Shown: piece after piece, positions 35,838 to 45,330 of the stretch
How positions within the stretch are numbered: the first letter of the stretch is position 1
Layout: every line of letters begins with the position of its first letter
From: Anaerocolumna sp.
GTDB taxonomy: Bacteria > Bacillota > Clostridia > Lachnospirales > Lachnospiraceae
DNA: 64,000 bases
Assembly: GCA_029256725.1 (NCBI GenBank)
Contig: JAQSXJ010000070.1
Coordinates: forward strand, 1 to 64,000
Direction of reading: 5' to 3'
Program-made: the position numbers and the translations under genes
The notes under the pieces: generated by a model
What the model was told of the DNA's origin: nothing
Databases searched by the model: none
Seen by the model: only the letters and a program-made list of their open reading frames with translations

Positions 35838-38094
35838 ATGAGTCAAAAATTCACTGTTACGGGAATGACCTGTTCGGCCTGCTCGGCAGCAGGGGGTAAG
35901 CTCTGTAGTTGTTAACCTTCTTGGTAACAGCATGCTGGTAGACTATGACAAGGAGGTCACCAACGAAAATACCATAATCCAGTCTGTTGAAAACGCGGGA
36001 TATCATGCTTCCTTATTTGTTAAGGGACAGGAAGCGGCAGGCACAGAGAAAACTGAGAATAGAGTGCAGTCAGAACTAAAGGAAATGAAATTCCGTATCA
36101 TTGTTTCTGCAATCTTTCTGATACCTTTGCTTTATATTGCAATGGGACATATGTTTAAGTTTCCTCTGCCAGGTTTTCTCCATGGAGATAAGAATGCAGT
36201 AACCTTTGCATTTATACAGTTTCTGCTGACCCTGCCTATCTTATATGTTAACAGGAAGTATTTCCAGGTAGGTTTTAAGACACTCTTTAAGGGACACCCC
36301 AATATGGACTCCCTTATTGCCATTGGTTCCGGTGCAGCGGTAGTATACGGAGTATTTGCCATTTTTATGATCGGCTATGGCCTTGGACATATGGATATGG
36401 ATGCGGTTATGAAATACTCCATGGACCTTTATTTTGAGTCAGCCGCAACTATTTTAACCCTTATAACCCTTGGTAAATTCCTTGAAGCCAGGTCTAAAGG
36501 CAAGACCTCTGAGGCTATCAGTAAACTGATGGATTTGTCACCTAAGACAGCAATGGTCATAAGAAACGGGGAAGAGAAAGAAATTCCCATAGAAGATGTA
36601 ATAATCGGCGATATACTGGCTGTTCGTCCGGGACAGAGTGTACCGGTAGACGGTGTTATCACGGAAGGCAGTACAGCAATTGACCAGTCAGCTCTGACCG
36701 GTGAGAGTATACCTGTAGAGAAGCTCCCTGGGGATAAGGTTATCGGTGCTACCATCAATAAAACCGGATTCTTTAAATTCCGTGCAGAAAAAGTTGGAAA
36801 TGACACCACACTGGCACAGATTATTCAGCTTGTAGAAGATGCCAATTCCTCAAAAGCACCTATTGCTAAACTGGCGGATAAGATCAGCGGAATCTTTGTT
36901 CCGGTAGTAATCAGTATTGCGGTATTATCTACTATTATCTGGCTGTTAACCGGTGCCCCCTTTGAATTTGCATTATCCATAGGTATTGCAGTGCTGGTTA
37001 TATCCTGCCCTTGTGCTCTTGGCCTTGCAACCCCTGTTGCTATCATGGTAGGAACCGGAAAGGGTGCCACCAACGGAATATTGATCAAATCCGCAGAAGC
37101 ACTGGAAATCGCTCACAAGGTCAATACTGTAATCCTTGATAAAACCGGTACCATAACAGAAGGTAAACCAAAAGTCACAGACATTCTTACGGGAGCAGGA
37201 ATTACAGAAGAAGAGCTGTTACAGGCAGCAGCTTCCATTGAGAAACCCTCAGAACATCCACTGGCTGAAGCCATCCTTGAGAAAGCCAAAGAAAACGGTA
37301 TTAAATATGAAGAAGTCAGTGAATTCAAAGCGGTATCAGGAAGAGGTATTCTAGCTAAAATAGCCGATGAAAGTTATTATTCCGGAAATCTTGCCTTGAT
37401 GAAGGAGCAGGGAGTTGATACTTCTAACTTCGGGCAGAAAGCAGATGCTTTTTCGGAAGATGGTAAAACACCACTTTATTTTGCAAAAGGCAATACACTT
37501 CTTGGCGTTATTGCAGTAGCTGATGTTGTAAAACCTACCAGTAAAGCAGCCATAGAGGAATTAAAAGCTCTGGGTATCGATGTTGTAATGCTGACAGGAG
37601 ATAACAAAAAGACCGCTGAAGCAATCAGAAAACAGCTTCACATTGACCGTGTAGTTGCAGAGGTACTTCCTCAGGACAAAGAAAGTGAAGTCAGAAAACT
37701 TCAGGAAAAAGGTAAAAAAGTTGCCATGATAGGTGATGGTATTAATGATGCGCCTGCTCTTGCAAGAGCAGATGTAGGTATTGCTATTGGTGCCGGCACG
37801 GATATCGCCATTGAGTCAGCAGATATCGTATTAATGAAGAGTGATCTTCTGGATGCAGTTACTGCCATTGAGCTTAGTAAAGCAACCATTAAGAATATCA
37901 AACAGAATCTTTTCTGGGCATTTTTCTACAATACTATTGGCATACCATTGGCAGCAGGTGTATTTTATGGTATACTGAACTGGAAACTAAATCCTATGTT
38001 TGCAGCAGCTGCTATGAGCTTAAGTTCCGTTTGTGTTGTAACCAATGCTTTAAGGCTTCGTTTCTTCAAGCCAAAAAGAAGAAAGATTGGTTAA
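35838..38094 (+). pseudogene. copA: Copper-translocating P1B-type ATPase with disrupted N-terminal HMA domain
   Basis: ATG 35838 (AGGAGAGG upstream) starts an HMA metal-binding domain MSQKFTVTGMTCSACSA, which hits a stop at 35913 after a small deletion. The frame resumes as GVSSVVVNLLGNSMLVDYDKE, lacking about ten residues after the CxxC. The remainder, openable from ATG 35932 (720 residues), is intact: TGES in ALTGESIPVEK, the copper CPC in ISCPCALGLATP, phosphorylation site DKTGTITEG, HP in SEHPLAEA and GDGINDAPALARAD. So the transport core may still be made by reinitiation without the N-terminal metal sensor domain, as ATG 35932 lacks a clear ribosome site. Substrate Cu(I) is supported by copZ and csoR downstream. 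Confidence 0.85.
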
Positions 38095-38290
38095 TATAAA
38101 TAAGTAAGTAAATAGATTAATAGAAGGTTTATGCTTTTAAGTTTTATATCACTTTTTAATTGGTTAGTAAGAATTAAATAGTAAGAAACTTAGATACAAC
38201 TTATGAAGTTTAATAATTGGGATAAATAAATTCAGAAAGGCAAGCCGCCATTTGGTGCATAAGCCAAAGATATGCGGCATAGGTATAAGA

Positions 38291-38521
38291 ATGAAAAAAG
38301 TCATAAAAATTGAAGGTATGTCCTGTGGCCATTGCCAGGCAAGAGTAGAGAAAGCATTAAGTGCAATTAACGGAGTAAATGCCAAAGTTAATCTTGGAAA
38401 GAAAGAAGCCGTAATAGAATTTTCATCCGATATCAGCGATGATGTATTTATTAATGCTGTAACAGAAGCTGGATATGAAGTAGTATCCGTAGCAGAGAAA
38501 AAAGGACTTTTTGGCAGATAA
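38291..38521 (+). CDS. copZ: Copper chaperone CopZ (HMA domain)
   Basis: A 76-residue HMA-fold protein MKKVIKIEGMSCGHCQARVEKAL ... with the MxCxxC copper-binding motif (MSCGHC) and the C-terminal EAGYEV. It delivers Cu(I) to CopA or CsoR. ATG 38291 is chosen because the protein then starts exactly at the first strand of the fold; an upstream GTG at 38252 would translate a hairpin. A nested inverted repeat (GCCGC ... GCGGC around TTTGG ... CCAAA, about 38244-38280) lies just before the start. Confidence 0.9.
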   Translation: MKKVIKIEGMSCGHCQARVEKALSAINGVNAKVNLGKKEAVIEFSSDISDDVFINAVTEAGYEVVSVAEKKGLFGR

Positions 38522-38534
38522 GAAAGAGGTTGTT

Positions 38535-38807
38535 ATGAAAGCTGATAAAGATAAAATTACACGTCTGTTAAAAACTGCCAGGGGGCAGATAGACGGCCTT
38601 TTAAAGATGGTGGAAGACGACAGATATTGTATAGATATCTCAAACCAGCTGTCGGCTACCCAGGCCATCTTGCAAAAGGTTAATAATGAAATCATCCAAT
38701 CCCATTTAAAGAGCTGCGTCAAAGACAGCTTTGATACAGGTTCAGAAGAAGATAAGGATGAAAAAATAGAAGAAATCGTAAAATTACTGGATAAACTATC
38801 AAAATAG
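38535..38807 (+). CDS. csoR: Copper-sensing repressor CsoR
   Basis: A 90-residue four-helix DNA-binding protein. The Cu(I) ligands of the CsoR family, Cys-His-Cys, are present in DDRYCIDIS and SHLKSCV. LLKTARGQIDGLLKMVEDD is the usual N-terminal helix. ATG 38535 (AAGAAAGAGG upstream) is preferred over an upstream TTG at 38511. It starts 13 bases after copZ, so the three copper genes form an operon likely controlled through the palindrome at 35689-35705. Confidence 0.93.
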   Translation: MKADKDKITRLLKTARGQIDGLLKMVEDDRYCIDISNQLSATQAILQKVNNEIIQSHLKSCVKDSFDTGSEEDKDEKIEEIVKLLDKLSK

Positions 38808-38828
38808 AAGATACTAGTATTAGTAAAT

Positions 38829-38874
38829 AATAGGGTCATTCAATATAATTGCTTTTATATTGAATGACCCTATT
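38829..38874. terminator. Terminator-like hairpin after csoR
   Basis: A perfect 19-bp stem (arms 38829-38847 and 38856-38874) around an eight-base loop. There is no strong T-run, but the stem closes the copper operon. Confidence 0.65.
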
Positions 38875-39102
38875 ACTATGATAATAATATGCTTAAATTA
38901 AATATAATCAGATTTATGTTTAAGATTATTATACAGCTTCATTAAGTAATTCTTAATATTAGTTCAACCTGCTTTTCAGGCCTTAAAATATTATGTTATA
39001 ATAAACAAAACTTGGAAAATATATCATTTAAGAACAAAGTATGAACCGAAGTATTTGAACAGAACATTTAAACCGGGCTATGAAATGTACAGGGGTAGTG
39101 TA

Positions 39103-40335
39103 ATGGATAAAAATGAATTTAAAAAATCAAGTAACCTGGAAGAGAACTATGAAATTGAAGATGATTATATGAAAGAAGTAAAAACATCGTTGGCACAGCA
39201 GATTACATCGGAAATGTCTGATAGAGAAGAGGACAACCCTAAAGAAATATCAGAGAGAAGGAATAGGGGTAATAGGGATAAAAAGAAGCAGTCTAAAGGA
39301 ACTAAGATAGTTGCTGCTGTCTTATCCTGTTGTATGCTTGTAATATTGCTTTTACTATTTACACCCGGAGGTAAGAAATTACTTATTACTATAGCCAGTA
39401 ATCACTTTTATAAAAAACTGACCTATGAGGATAACACAAAAGCTGGAGAAAATGAAAGCAGTAATCCCGAACCCACAGATATTCCGGTTAAAACTGAAAA
39501 GGATATCATTAACATTTTGTTGATTGGTGTAGAAGAATTAGATGGTGCCACCAATACTGACACTATGATAATTGCATCTCTCAACAATAAAGACAAAACC
39601 ATCAAACTGATTTCTGTTCTAAGAGATCTATATGTGACAATCCCCGGACATGCTAATAATAAATTAAACGCAGCTTATTCCTTAACAGGAATGGAGGGTT
39701 TGTATCAGACATATAAGGATAATTTCGGAGTTAATATTGACGGCTATGTTATGATGAATTTTGAAGCCTTTGAACAGCTTGTAGACCTTGTAGACGGAGT
39801 GGATGTTACGCTGACAGCCAAAGAAGCAAGTTATCTAAATAAGAATAATTATATATCAGATCCTGCTAATCGCAATGTACACGAAGGTGTACAGCATATG
39901 AACGGCAACCAGGCACTTGGTTATTGCAGAATAAGGAGAGTGTCTAATGGATCAGAGAGTTATGATTTCGGAAGAACGAAACGACAAAGAACTGTACTTA
40001 ATAGCATATTCGATAAAGTTATGAAAATGAATGTAATTCAACAAGGATTCTTTATTAATAATGTATTGGATAATATTGATATTAACACAGATATAACAAA
40101 GGAACATTTCAATAATTATCTTAATATCGGACTCAGTTTAAAAATCAAGGAGTTGGAAAATTACAGAATACCTGCTGATAAAACCTATGATTCTGTAACT
40201 GTTAAGATTGGTCGACTCAATCAGCTTGTATTGATTCCACTTAATTGGGAAGAGACCAGAGCAGATATACATCAGCTTATCTATGGAAAGGAGGATACTA
40301 CAACACAAATGGTGCTGCCAGAGAAATCACCATAA
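39103..40335 (+). CDS. LytR-CpsA-Psr (LCP) family cell-wall glycopolymer transferase
   Basis: LCP proteins attach wall teichoic acids or capsular glycans to peptidoglycan. A cytoplasmic N-terminal tail of about 80 residues is followed by one membrane helix (VAAVLSCCMLVILLLLF) and the extracellular LCP domain (NILLIGVEELDGATNTDTMIIASL ... KLISVLRDLYVTIPGH, NKLNAAYSLTG, LGYCRIRRVS, FGRTKRQRTVL). The conserved arginines and aspartates that bind the pyrophosphate are visible. ATG 39103, seven bases after AGGGG, is preferred to 39055. A broken paralogue follows. Confidence 0.9.
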   Translation: MDKNEFKKSSNLEENYEIEDDYMKEVKTSLAQQITSEMSDREEDNPKEISERRNRGNRDKKKQSKGTKIVAAVLSCCMLVILLLLFTPGGKKLLITIASNHFYKKLTYEDNTKAGENESSNPEPTDIPVKTEKDIINILLIGVEELDGATNTDTMIIASLNNKDKTIKLISVLRDLYVTIPGHANNKLNAAYSLTGMEGLYQTYKDNFGVNIDGYVMMNFEAFEQLVDLVDGVDVTLTAKEASYLNKNNYISDPANRNVHEGVQHMNGNQALGYCRIRRVSNGSESYDFGRTKRQRTVLNSIFDKVMKMNVIQQGFFINNVLDNIDINTDITKEHFNNYLNIGLSLKIKELENYRIPADKTYDSVTVKIGRLNQLVLIPLNWEETRADIHQLIYGKEDTTTQMVLPEKSP

Positions 40336-40439
40336 TATTGAAATTAAAATTTTAGTTAAAAAGCAGAAAGAACTGAATTTATTCACCACTCACAATTAAT
40401 CGGTTGTTATCAGACGATCATTGAGGTTATATAGAGTTC

Positions 40440-40705
40440 ATTACATGTACGAAAATTTGTTTATACTTTACGAGTACAGGCAATGTGAATAAATAGAAGA
40501 ATGAATGCGCCTATGGAAATGTATTAGAAGTTCTTTTCTCGGCAGATTTTGTGCTATATTATCAAATAGATTGTTTGAGCGCAGCGAGTTGTCTATTTGA
40601 TAATATGTCAAGCACAAAATCAGCCGAGAATTAGGACTTCTTATACATTGGAATTGAAGCATGAATTTTTCTATTTATCCACATTGCCGTCCCATTGTGA
40701 AAAAC
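40440..40705 (-). repeat. Covarying hairpin element, long form (copy E)
   Basis: Outer arms 40479-40498 and 40669-40688 pair over 20 positions with one exception. Inner arms at about 40537-40570 and 40591-40629 pair in two blocks around the conserved GAGCGCAGCGAG tip. Its stem sequences differ from copies C and F at many paired positions. Orientation is opposite to A, C and D. A short match to the family stem (AAGCAGAAAGAACT, about 40361) suggests a second remnant nearby. The 626-base gap also holds the promoters described next. Confidence 0.85.
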
Positions 40706-40827
40706 TAAAATTAAAAATTTTTTTTACAATTCTATTATTATTTAACAGCAATTTTCTTGCATGATTCTTAAGAAAAAAACAAATTATAATGAATATGATA
40801 CGTATTCATTAAGTTATTCTTAAATTT

Positions 40828-40945
40828 AAAAAATCCATTTTCATTTTACAAAAAGCTGTGATATAATTGTTCGAGATTTACAAAAAAATTAACTAATCTA
40901 AATATTCCGTTTTCATTTCTTAGAAAACAGAGTATAATTTGTATT
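40828..40945 (+). promoter_or_regulatory. Duplicated promoter-like segment before the second LCP gene
   Basis: Two similar blocks, each with CC(A/G)TTTTCATTT about 20 bases before a TATAAT box (40862-40867 and 40933-40938), lie 71 bases apart. They look like a local duplication giving tandem promoters. Confidence 0.45.
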
Positions 40946-40961
40946 ATACAGGAGCGTAGGG

Positions 40962-42198
40962 ATGGATAATCAGGAGAAAGCCGGCAATCAGGGGAAAAAG
41001 ATTTCTACAAATAACAATTGGGACAATTATTCCGGGGGGCTGAACGCTGCAGCCAGTTACAGTGATGAAGATGATTTTATGCAGGAAATAAAAGCTTCTT
41101 TGGCGCAGCAGATTAGTACGGAGATGGAGGATAACGAGACGGATACTACAAATAATATACCGAAAAAGGGAAAATTTCCAAAGGGACTTAAGATCTTTAC
41201 AGAAGCTTTTATTTACTATTGCAGGTAACTATATATATAATAAACTGGATTACGAAGATACGAACCAACCGGTAGATAATAATACAAATAATAATACAGT
41301 ACCCACACAGGCACCGGTAAAAATAGAAAAAGATGTAATTAATATCCTGCTTATTGGTGTTGAAGAGATCGGTGGTGCATCCAATACAGATTCCCTGATG
41401 ATTGCTTCCATGAATACAAAAGATAAATCCGTAAAACTTACCTCCATAATGAGAGATTTGTACGTTGAGATACCCGGGCACGATAATAATAAAATTAATG
41501 CTACTTATGCACTCGGTGGAATGGATCTTTTGTATCAAACTATTAGTAGAGACTTTGGCATTGATATTGACGGATTTGTAAAAGTTAACTTCGAAGCTTT
41601 TGAGAAAATAGTTGATTTAGTTGGTGGAGTAGATGTAACACTTACATCAAAAGAGGCATATTACCTGAATACGACCAACTATATTTCTAATCCTGCTTAC
41701 CGTAATGTTCATGAAGGTACACAGCTTATGAATGGTAATCAGGCACTTGGCTACTGTAGAGTACGTAAGGTATCTACAGGTACAGAAAATAATGATTTCG
41801 GAAGAACACAAAGACAGAGAGCGGTTCTTAACAGTATTTTTGATAAAGTAAAAGATATGGATGTATTTAGTTTAGTTGGTTTAATGGATAAGTTTCTCAC
41901 ACAGGTTGAGATTGACACAGACATCACCAACTCAGAATTCAATAATTATCTTCAATTAGGTGTCAGCTTAAAGTTAAAAGAACTTGAGAATTATAGAATA
42001 CCTTCTGATGGTAATTATGGCTCTCAACGTGTCCAGATTGGTAAATATAATGTGGATGTATTGGTTCCTACAGACTGGGAAGCAACCAGAGCGGAAATCC
42101 ATGAATTCATTTATGGAAGTGACAGCAGTGATACCGCGGACAGTTCCACTACCGGGACCGGTGATGGCACTATAGTGGAAGTTACCCCTACAGAATAA
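40962..42198 (+). pseudogene. Second LCP-family gene, frameshifted by loss of its membrane anchor
   Basis: The N-terminal tail (DDFMQEIKASLAQQISTEM) matches the upstream LCP paralogue, but the frame from ATG 40962 ends at 41228. Homology resumes in another frame from about 41200 (KLLFTIAGNYIYNKLDYEDT) and runs to 42198 with the full LCP domain (INILLIGVEEIGGASNTDSLMIASM, LGYCRVRKVS, FGRTQRQRAVL). Compared with the paralogue, about 15-20 codons encoding the transmembrane helix are missing at the junction. AGGAG precedes ATG 40962. Without the anchor and frame it should not work as an LCP enzyme. Confidence 0.82.
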
Positions 42199-42226
42199 TA
42201 AATAAAATTATAAATTAAATTTATTA

Positions 42227-42277
42227 AAATACCGTTGTAACATTTCAGATAATGGAAAGGTTATAACGGTATTTTTT
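42227..42277 (+). terminator. Terminator after the second LCP gene
   Basis: AAAATACCGTTGTAAC pairs imperfectly with GTTATAACGGTATTTTTT, ending in a T-run. Confidence 0.75.
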
Positions 42278-42413
42278 ATTCAATAATCTGGGTATTACAT
42301 TGCAATTGTCTCTTTCGGTTCACTTTCATTGCAGTAACTTTATGTTGAAAAGGACTTTATAAAGTTTTAGTATAAGAGTGTAAAAGATGTAATAATATAA
42401 GCGGAGGTATTTT

Positions 42414-42752
42414 ATGAATAAAACAGGTTTATATAGACACTTTAAAGGTAACTATTATGAAGTTTTAGGGATAGCGATCAATGATGCCAATGAAAGACTA
42501 GTGTTTTACCGGCAAATGTATGAGCCATTTGGTTTTTGGCTGCGTCCGGAGGATATGTTCTTTGAGGAGAAAGATACAGAACAGGGAAAGGTAAAAAGGT
42601 TTAAGAAAATCGGAGATAGCACGGAAAATATGATGGGTAATGTAGATATATCGAGTTTAAGGATCAGACATTCTGAAAATGAAGAGATATATCAAATTCG
42701 TAGTTGGAATAAGGAGGAGAGGATCTTTGAAGTTATTAATGTTGCAGAGTAG
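42414..42752 (+). CDS. DUF1653 family protein
   Basis: The N-terminal 65 residues match DUF1653: GLYRHFKGNYYEVLGIAINDANERLVFYRQMYEPFGFWLRPEDMFFE. The C-terminal half is charged and unrecognised. It has 112 residues, no signal peptide, and GGAGG before ATG 42414. DUF1653 proteins have an SH3-like fold and no proven role. Confidence 0.8.
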   Translation: MNKTGLYRHFKGNYYEVLGIAINDANERLVFYRQMYEPFGFWLRPEDMFFEEKDTEQGKVKRFKKIGDSTENMMGNVDISSLRIRHSENEEIYQIRSWNKEERIFEVINVAE

Positions 42753-42888
42753 AAGAACTGACAGGCATTGTATTAAAATTATAAAAAAGTGAAACATGCG
42801 CTTTTGAGAGTTATTAAAATTAAATATTTTCGTGCTTAATATATAGTAAAAGCCAAACAGTTACATATAGTGGCAGAAAAAATAAGAG

Positions 42889-42963
42889 TAATAGTATTTA
42901 TTTGGAGTATGTTAACGAAATCTGCAATACGGTTTTATTTGACTATCAGAATAAATACTATTA
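42889..42963. repeat. 14-bp inverted repeat upstream of the subtilase
   Basis: TAATAGTATTTATT (42889-42902) and AATAAATACTATTA (42950-42963) are perfectly complementary, 47 bases apart. The 323-base gap has no other recognisable feature. It may be a regulator site pair or a leader structure of the protease gene. Confidence 0.5.
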
Positions 42964-43075
42964 GAATTTTAGTCGAAGACAAGTTCTTCCAGTTTGGCGC
43001 TGACTGCATATTTATTTAATCGATTAAGTCTTTTAAAGAGGGAATTATAAATAATTTTTGAAAGGAGAGTTGTAG

Positions 43076-44389
43076 ATGTATCATAACAAAATATTTAAAT
43101 TGTTCAGTACGGTAGGGCTAATACTCGTATTTGTCCTAACTGCGCTGTTTGGTATCAAAAACTCCGCTAAGGCAGACAGTTTGTGGAGTGACATCTATAG
43201 TCCAAGCAATTATGAGAACCCTTATGCTAAGGACAGAATCATTGTTGCGTTAGAGAAGGGCACCGACTACATGGTTATGCAGGAGAAAGAGGGATTAACC
43301 TTTGAGCGTAATTTATCTTCTGAGGACAGTCAATATGACATTGCACTGTATTCTGTTAAGGATAAGTCAGCTGAAGGTGTAATTGAAGCCATTAACGCAG
43401 CAAGAAGTGATTCATCTGTAGTCTATGCAGAGCCGGATTATTATATGACCGCAATTGGAACAGTTCCTAATGATCCCAGTTATTCCAAGCTCTATGGAAT
43501 GACGAAAATCAGTGCACCAAATGCATGGGATACCCATACCGGTGCAAAAAATGTTGTGGTTGGTGTTATCGATTCTGGTATTCAGTATACACATCCGGAT
43601 CTGGCCTCTAATATTTGGGTAAATCCTGGTGAAATCGCTGGAAACGGAATAGATGATGACAATAACGGATATGTGGACGATATAAACGGCTGGAATTTTG
43701 TAAGCAACAATAACAAACCATTAGATGATAATGGTCATGGAACACATGTAGCAGGTACCATCGGCGCTGTTGGTAATAACGGAACCGGTGTTGTTGGCGT
43801 TACATGGAACACACAGATTGCTGCTTTAAAATTTCTTGATTCTACCGGAGGCGGCTACACCTCTGATGCCATTTTGGCAATCAATTATGCTAAGAAAATG
43901 GGATTTGCTATCCTTAATAACAGCTGGGGCGGCGGCGGTTACAGCTCAAGTCTGAAAAGTGCTATTGATGCCTACAGCGGTCTGTTTATAGCAGCTGCAG
44001 GAAACAATGGTACCAATAATGACAGCTCTGCTTCTTATCCTGCAAGCTATACTTCCGCTAATATCATTGCAGTTGCAGCAACTACCAGTACGGACGCCAG
44101 GGCAAGCTACAGCAATTACGGAAAGACAAGCGTAGATTTAGGTGCACCGGGAGATGCCATCTACAGTACATATATGAACAGCAGTTATGCAACCCTTAAT
44201 GGTACGTCCATGGCTACACCTCATGTAGCCGGCGCTGCAGCATTACTAAAATCTTATAAAAACTCCCTTACTACTGCACAACTAAAAGCAGCTATCTTAA
44301 ACAATGTGGATGCTGTTTCCAGCTTGAAGAACATAACAGTGACAGGTGGAAGATTAAATGTCGCAAAAAGCTTAGAAGCAATTAAGTAA
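43076..44389 (+). CDS. Secreted subtilisin-like serine protease (peptidase S8)
   Basis: A signal peptide (LFSTVGLILVFVLTALFGIKNSAKA) is followed by an inhibitor-type propeptide (about residues 45-125) and the S8 catalytic domain. The triad is visible as D in VIDSGIQYTHPDL, H in DDNGHGTHVAGT and S in NGTSMATPHVAGAAAL, with the oxyanion asparagine in AAAGNNG. A calcium-binding-like insert DDDNNGYVDDINGWNF is present. It has 437 residues and no wall anchor, so it is likely released. ATG 43076 follows AAAGGAGAG. Confidence 0.94.
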   Translation: MYHNKIFKLFSTVGLILVFVLTALFGIKNSAKADSLWSDIYSPSNYENPYAKDRIIVALEKGTDYMVMQEKEGLTFERNLSSEDSQYDIALYSVKDKSAEGVIEAINAARSDSSVVYAEPDYYMTAIGTVPNDPSYSKLYGMTKISAPNAWDTHTGAKNVVVGVIDSGIQYTHPDLASNIWVNPGEIAGNGIDDDNNGYVDDINGWNFVSNNNKPLDDNGHGTHVAGTIGAVGNNGTGVVGVTWNTQIAALKFLDSTGGGYTSDAILAINYAKKMGFAILNNSWGGGGYSSSLKSAIDAYSGLFIAAAGNNGTNNDSSASYPASYTSANIIAVAATTSTDARASYSNYGKTSVDLGAPGDAIYSTYMNSSYATLNGTSMATPHVAGAAALLKSYKNSLTTAQLKAAILNNVDAVSSLKNITVTGGRLNVAKSLEAIK

Positions 44390-44410
44390 CAGCAGTTATT
44401 ATTCATAAAG

Positions 44411-44442
44411 AAAAATCCGGCAAAAATTTGCCGGATTTTTTT
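44411..44442 (+). terminator. Rho-independent terminator after the subtilase
   Basis: AAAAATCCGGCAAA / TTTGCCGGATTTTTT: a stem of at least 11 bp with a tiny loop and a T-run. Confidence 0.92.
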
Positions 44443-44521
44443 GAGTTAATCTATATGGATAATACATTCCTTGTATTATAATTTTCTAACATATATTACA
44501 GTGGAACAGTAGAAGATACAG

Positions 44522-44550
44522 TTGACTTGATAGAATTTCTAGTGTATGAT
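44522..44550 (+). promoter_or_regulatory. Promoter of the ABC transporter pair
   Basis: TTGACT (44522-44527), 17-base spacer, TATGAT (44545-44550). It lies just before the 28-base palindrome and about 58 bases before the ATPase start. Confidence 0.75.
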
Positions 44551-44555
44551 GGAGT

Positions 44556-44583
44556 AGATATTTAGATAATTATCTAAATATCT
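44556..44583. promoter_or_regulatory. Perfect 28-bp palindromic operator
   Basis: Each half is AGATATTTAGATAA and the two halves meet with no spacer. It starts six bases after the -10 box, so binding would repress the ABC pair. Candidate binders are an ArsR-type protein such as SdpR (47137) or an unlinked GntR/YtrA-type regulator; the sequence cannot decide. Confidence 0.75.
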
Positions 44584-44607
44584 ATTATTCTGAAAGGAGA
44601 CTGTATC

Positions 44608-45318
44608 ATGCTTCAGATTATTAATTTTAGTAAAAGTTATAATGGCAGTAAGAAGGCAGTAGATAATCTTTCACTTACTGTTAATTCCGGCGATATTTAC
44701 GGTTTCATAGGTCATAACGGAGCAGGCAAGACGACTACACTAAAGGCCATCTCAGGAATTTTAGACTTTGAAGACGGAGATATTGTTATAGATGGTATAT
44801 CGATAAAGAAGGATGCGTATGCCTGTAAGAAAAAGATGGCTTATATACCGGATAACCCGGATATATACGAACACCTTACGGGAGAAGGTTATTTGAACTT
44901 TATAGGAGATGTCTATGAAGTTCCCAAGGAACTACGAGTTAAGCGTATTGAGGAATACGGGGAGGAATTTGAACTGTTACCCGTTTTAGGTGATTCCATC
45001 GGTTCTTATTCCCATGGCATGAAGCAAAAGCTGGTATTAATATCTGCTTTTCTTCATAAACCTAAGCTGCTGCTCTTGGATGAACCCTTTGTAGGACTGG
45101 ACCCTAAGGCCGCCCATACTCTAAAGAAGCTTATGAAAGATCTATGTGATGAAGGCAGTGCAATATTTTTTTCTACCCATGTTCTGGAAGTAGCAGAAAA
45201 ACTGTGTAATAACATTGCTGTAATTAAAGGCGGTAAGTTAATAGCCAGTGGAAATACAGAAAAGGTAAAGGGAACAAACAGTTTAGAAGAAGTATTCCTG
45301 GAACTGACGAAGGAATAA
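44608..45318 (+). CDS. ABC transporter ATP-binding protein (YtrB/EcsA-like)
   Basis: A 236-residue ATPase with Walker A GHNGAGKTTT, signature YSHGMKQKL, Walker B LLLLDEPFVGLD and switch histidine in STHVLEVAEKL. GAAAGGAGA precedes ATG 44608. The partner membrane subunit begins 12 bases after the stop. This class usually exports peptides or drugs, or controls protease/secretion processes; the subtilase gene just upstream makes export-related function possible but unproven. Confidence 0.88.
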   Translation: MLQIINFSKSYNGSKKAVDNLSLTVNSGDIYGFIGHNGAGKTTTLKAISGILDFEDGDIVIDGISIKKDAYACKKKMAYIPDNPDIYEHLTGEGYLNFIGDVYEVPKELRVKRIEEYGEEFELLPVLGDSIGSYSHGMKQKLVLISAFLHKPKLLLLDEPFVGLDPKAAHTLKKLMKDLCDEGSAIFFSTHVLEVAEKLCNNIAVIKGGKLIASGNTEKVKGTNSLEEVFLELTKE

Positions 45319-45330
45319 GGAGGACTTGTT

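Noticed and set aside
36429-36809. Minus-strand open frames across the copA core
   Set aside because: They mirror the P-type ATPase codons and have no ribosome sites; shadows of a real gene.
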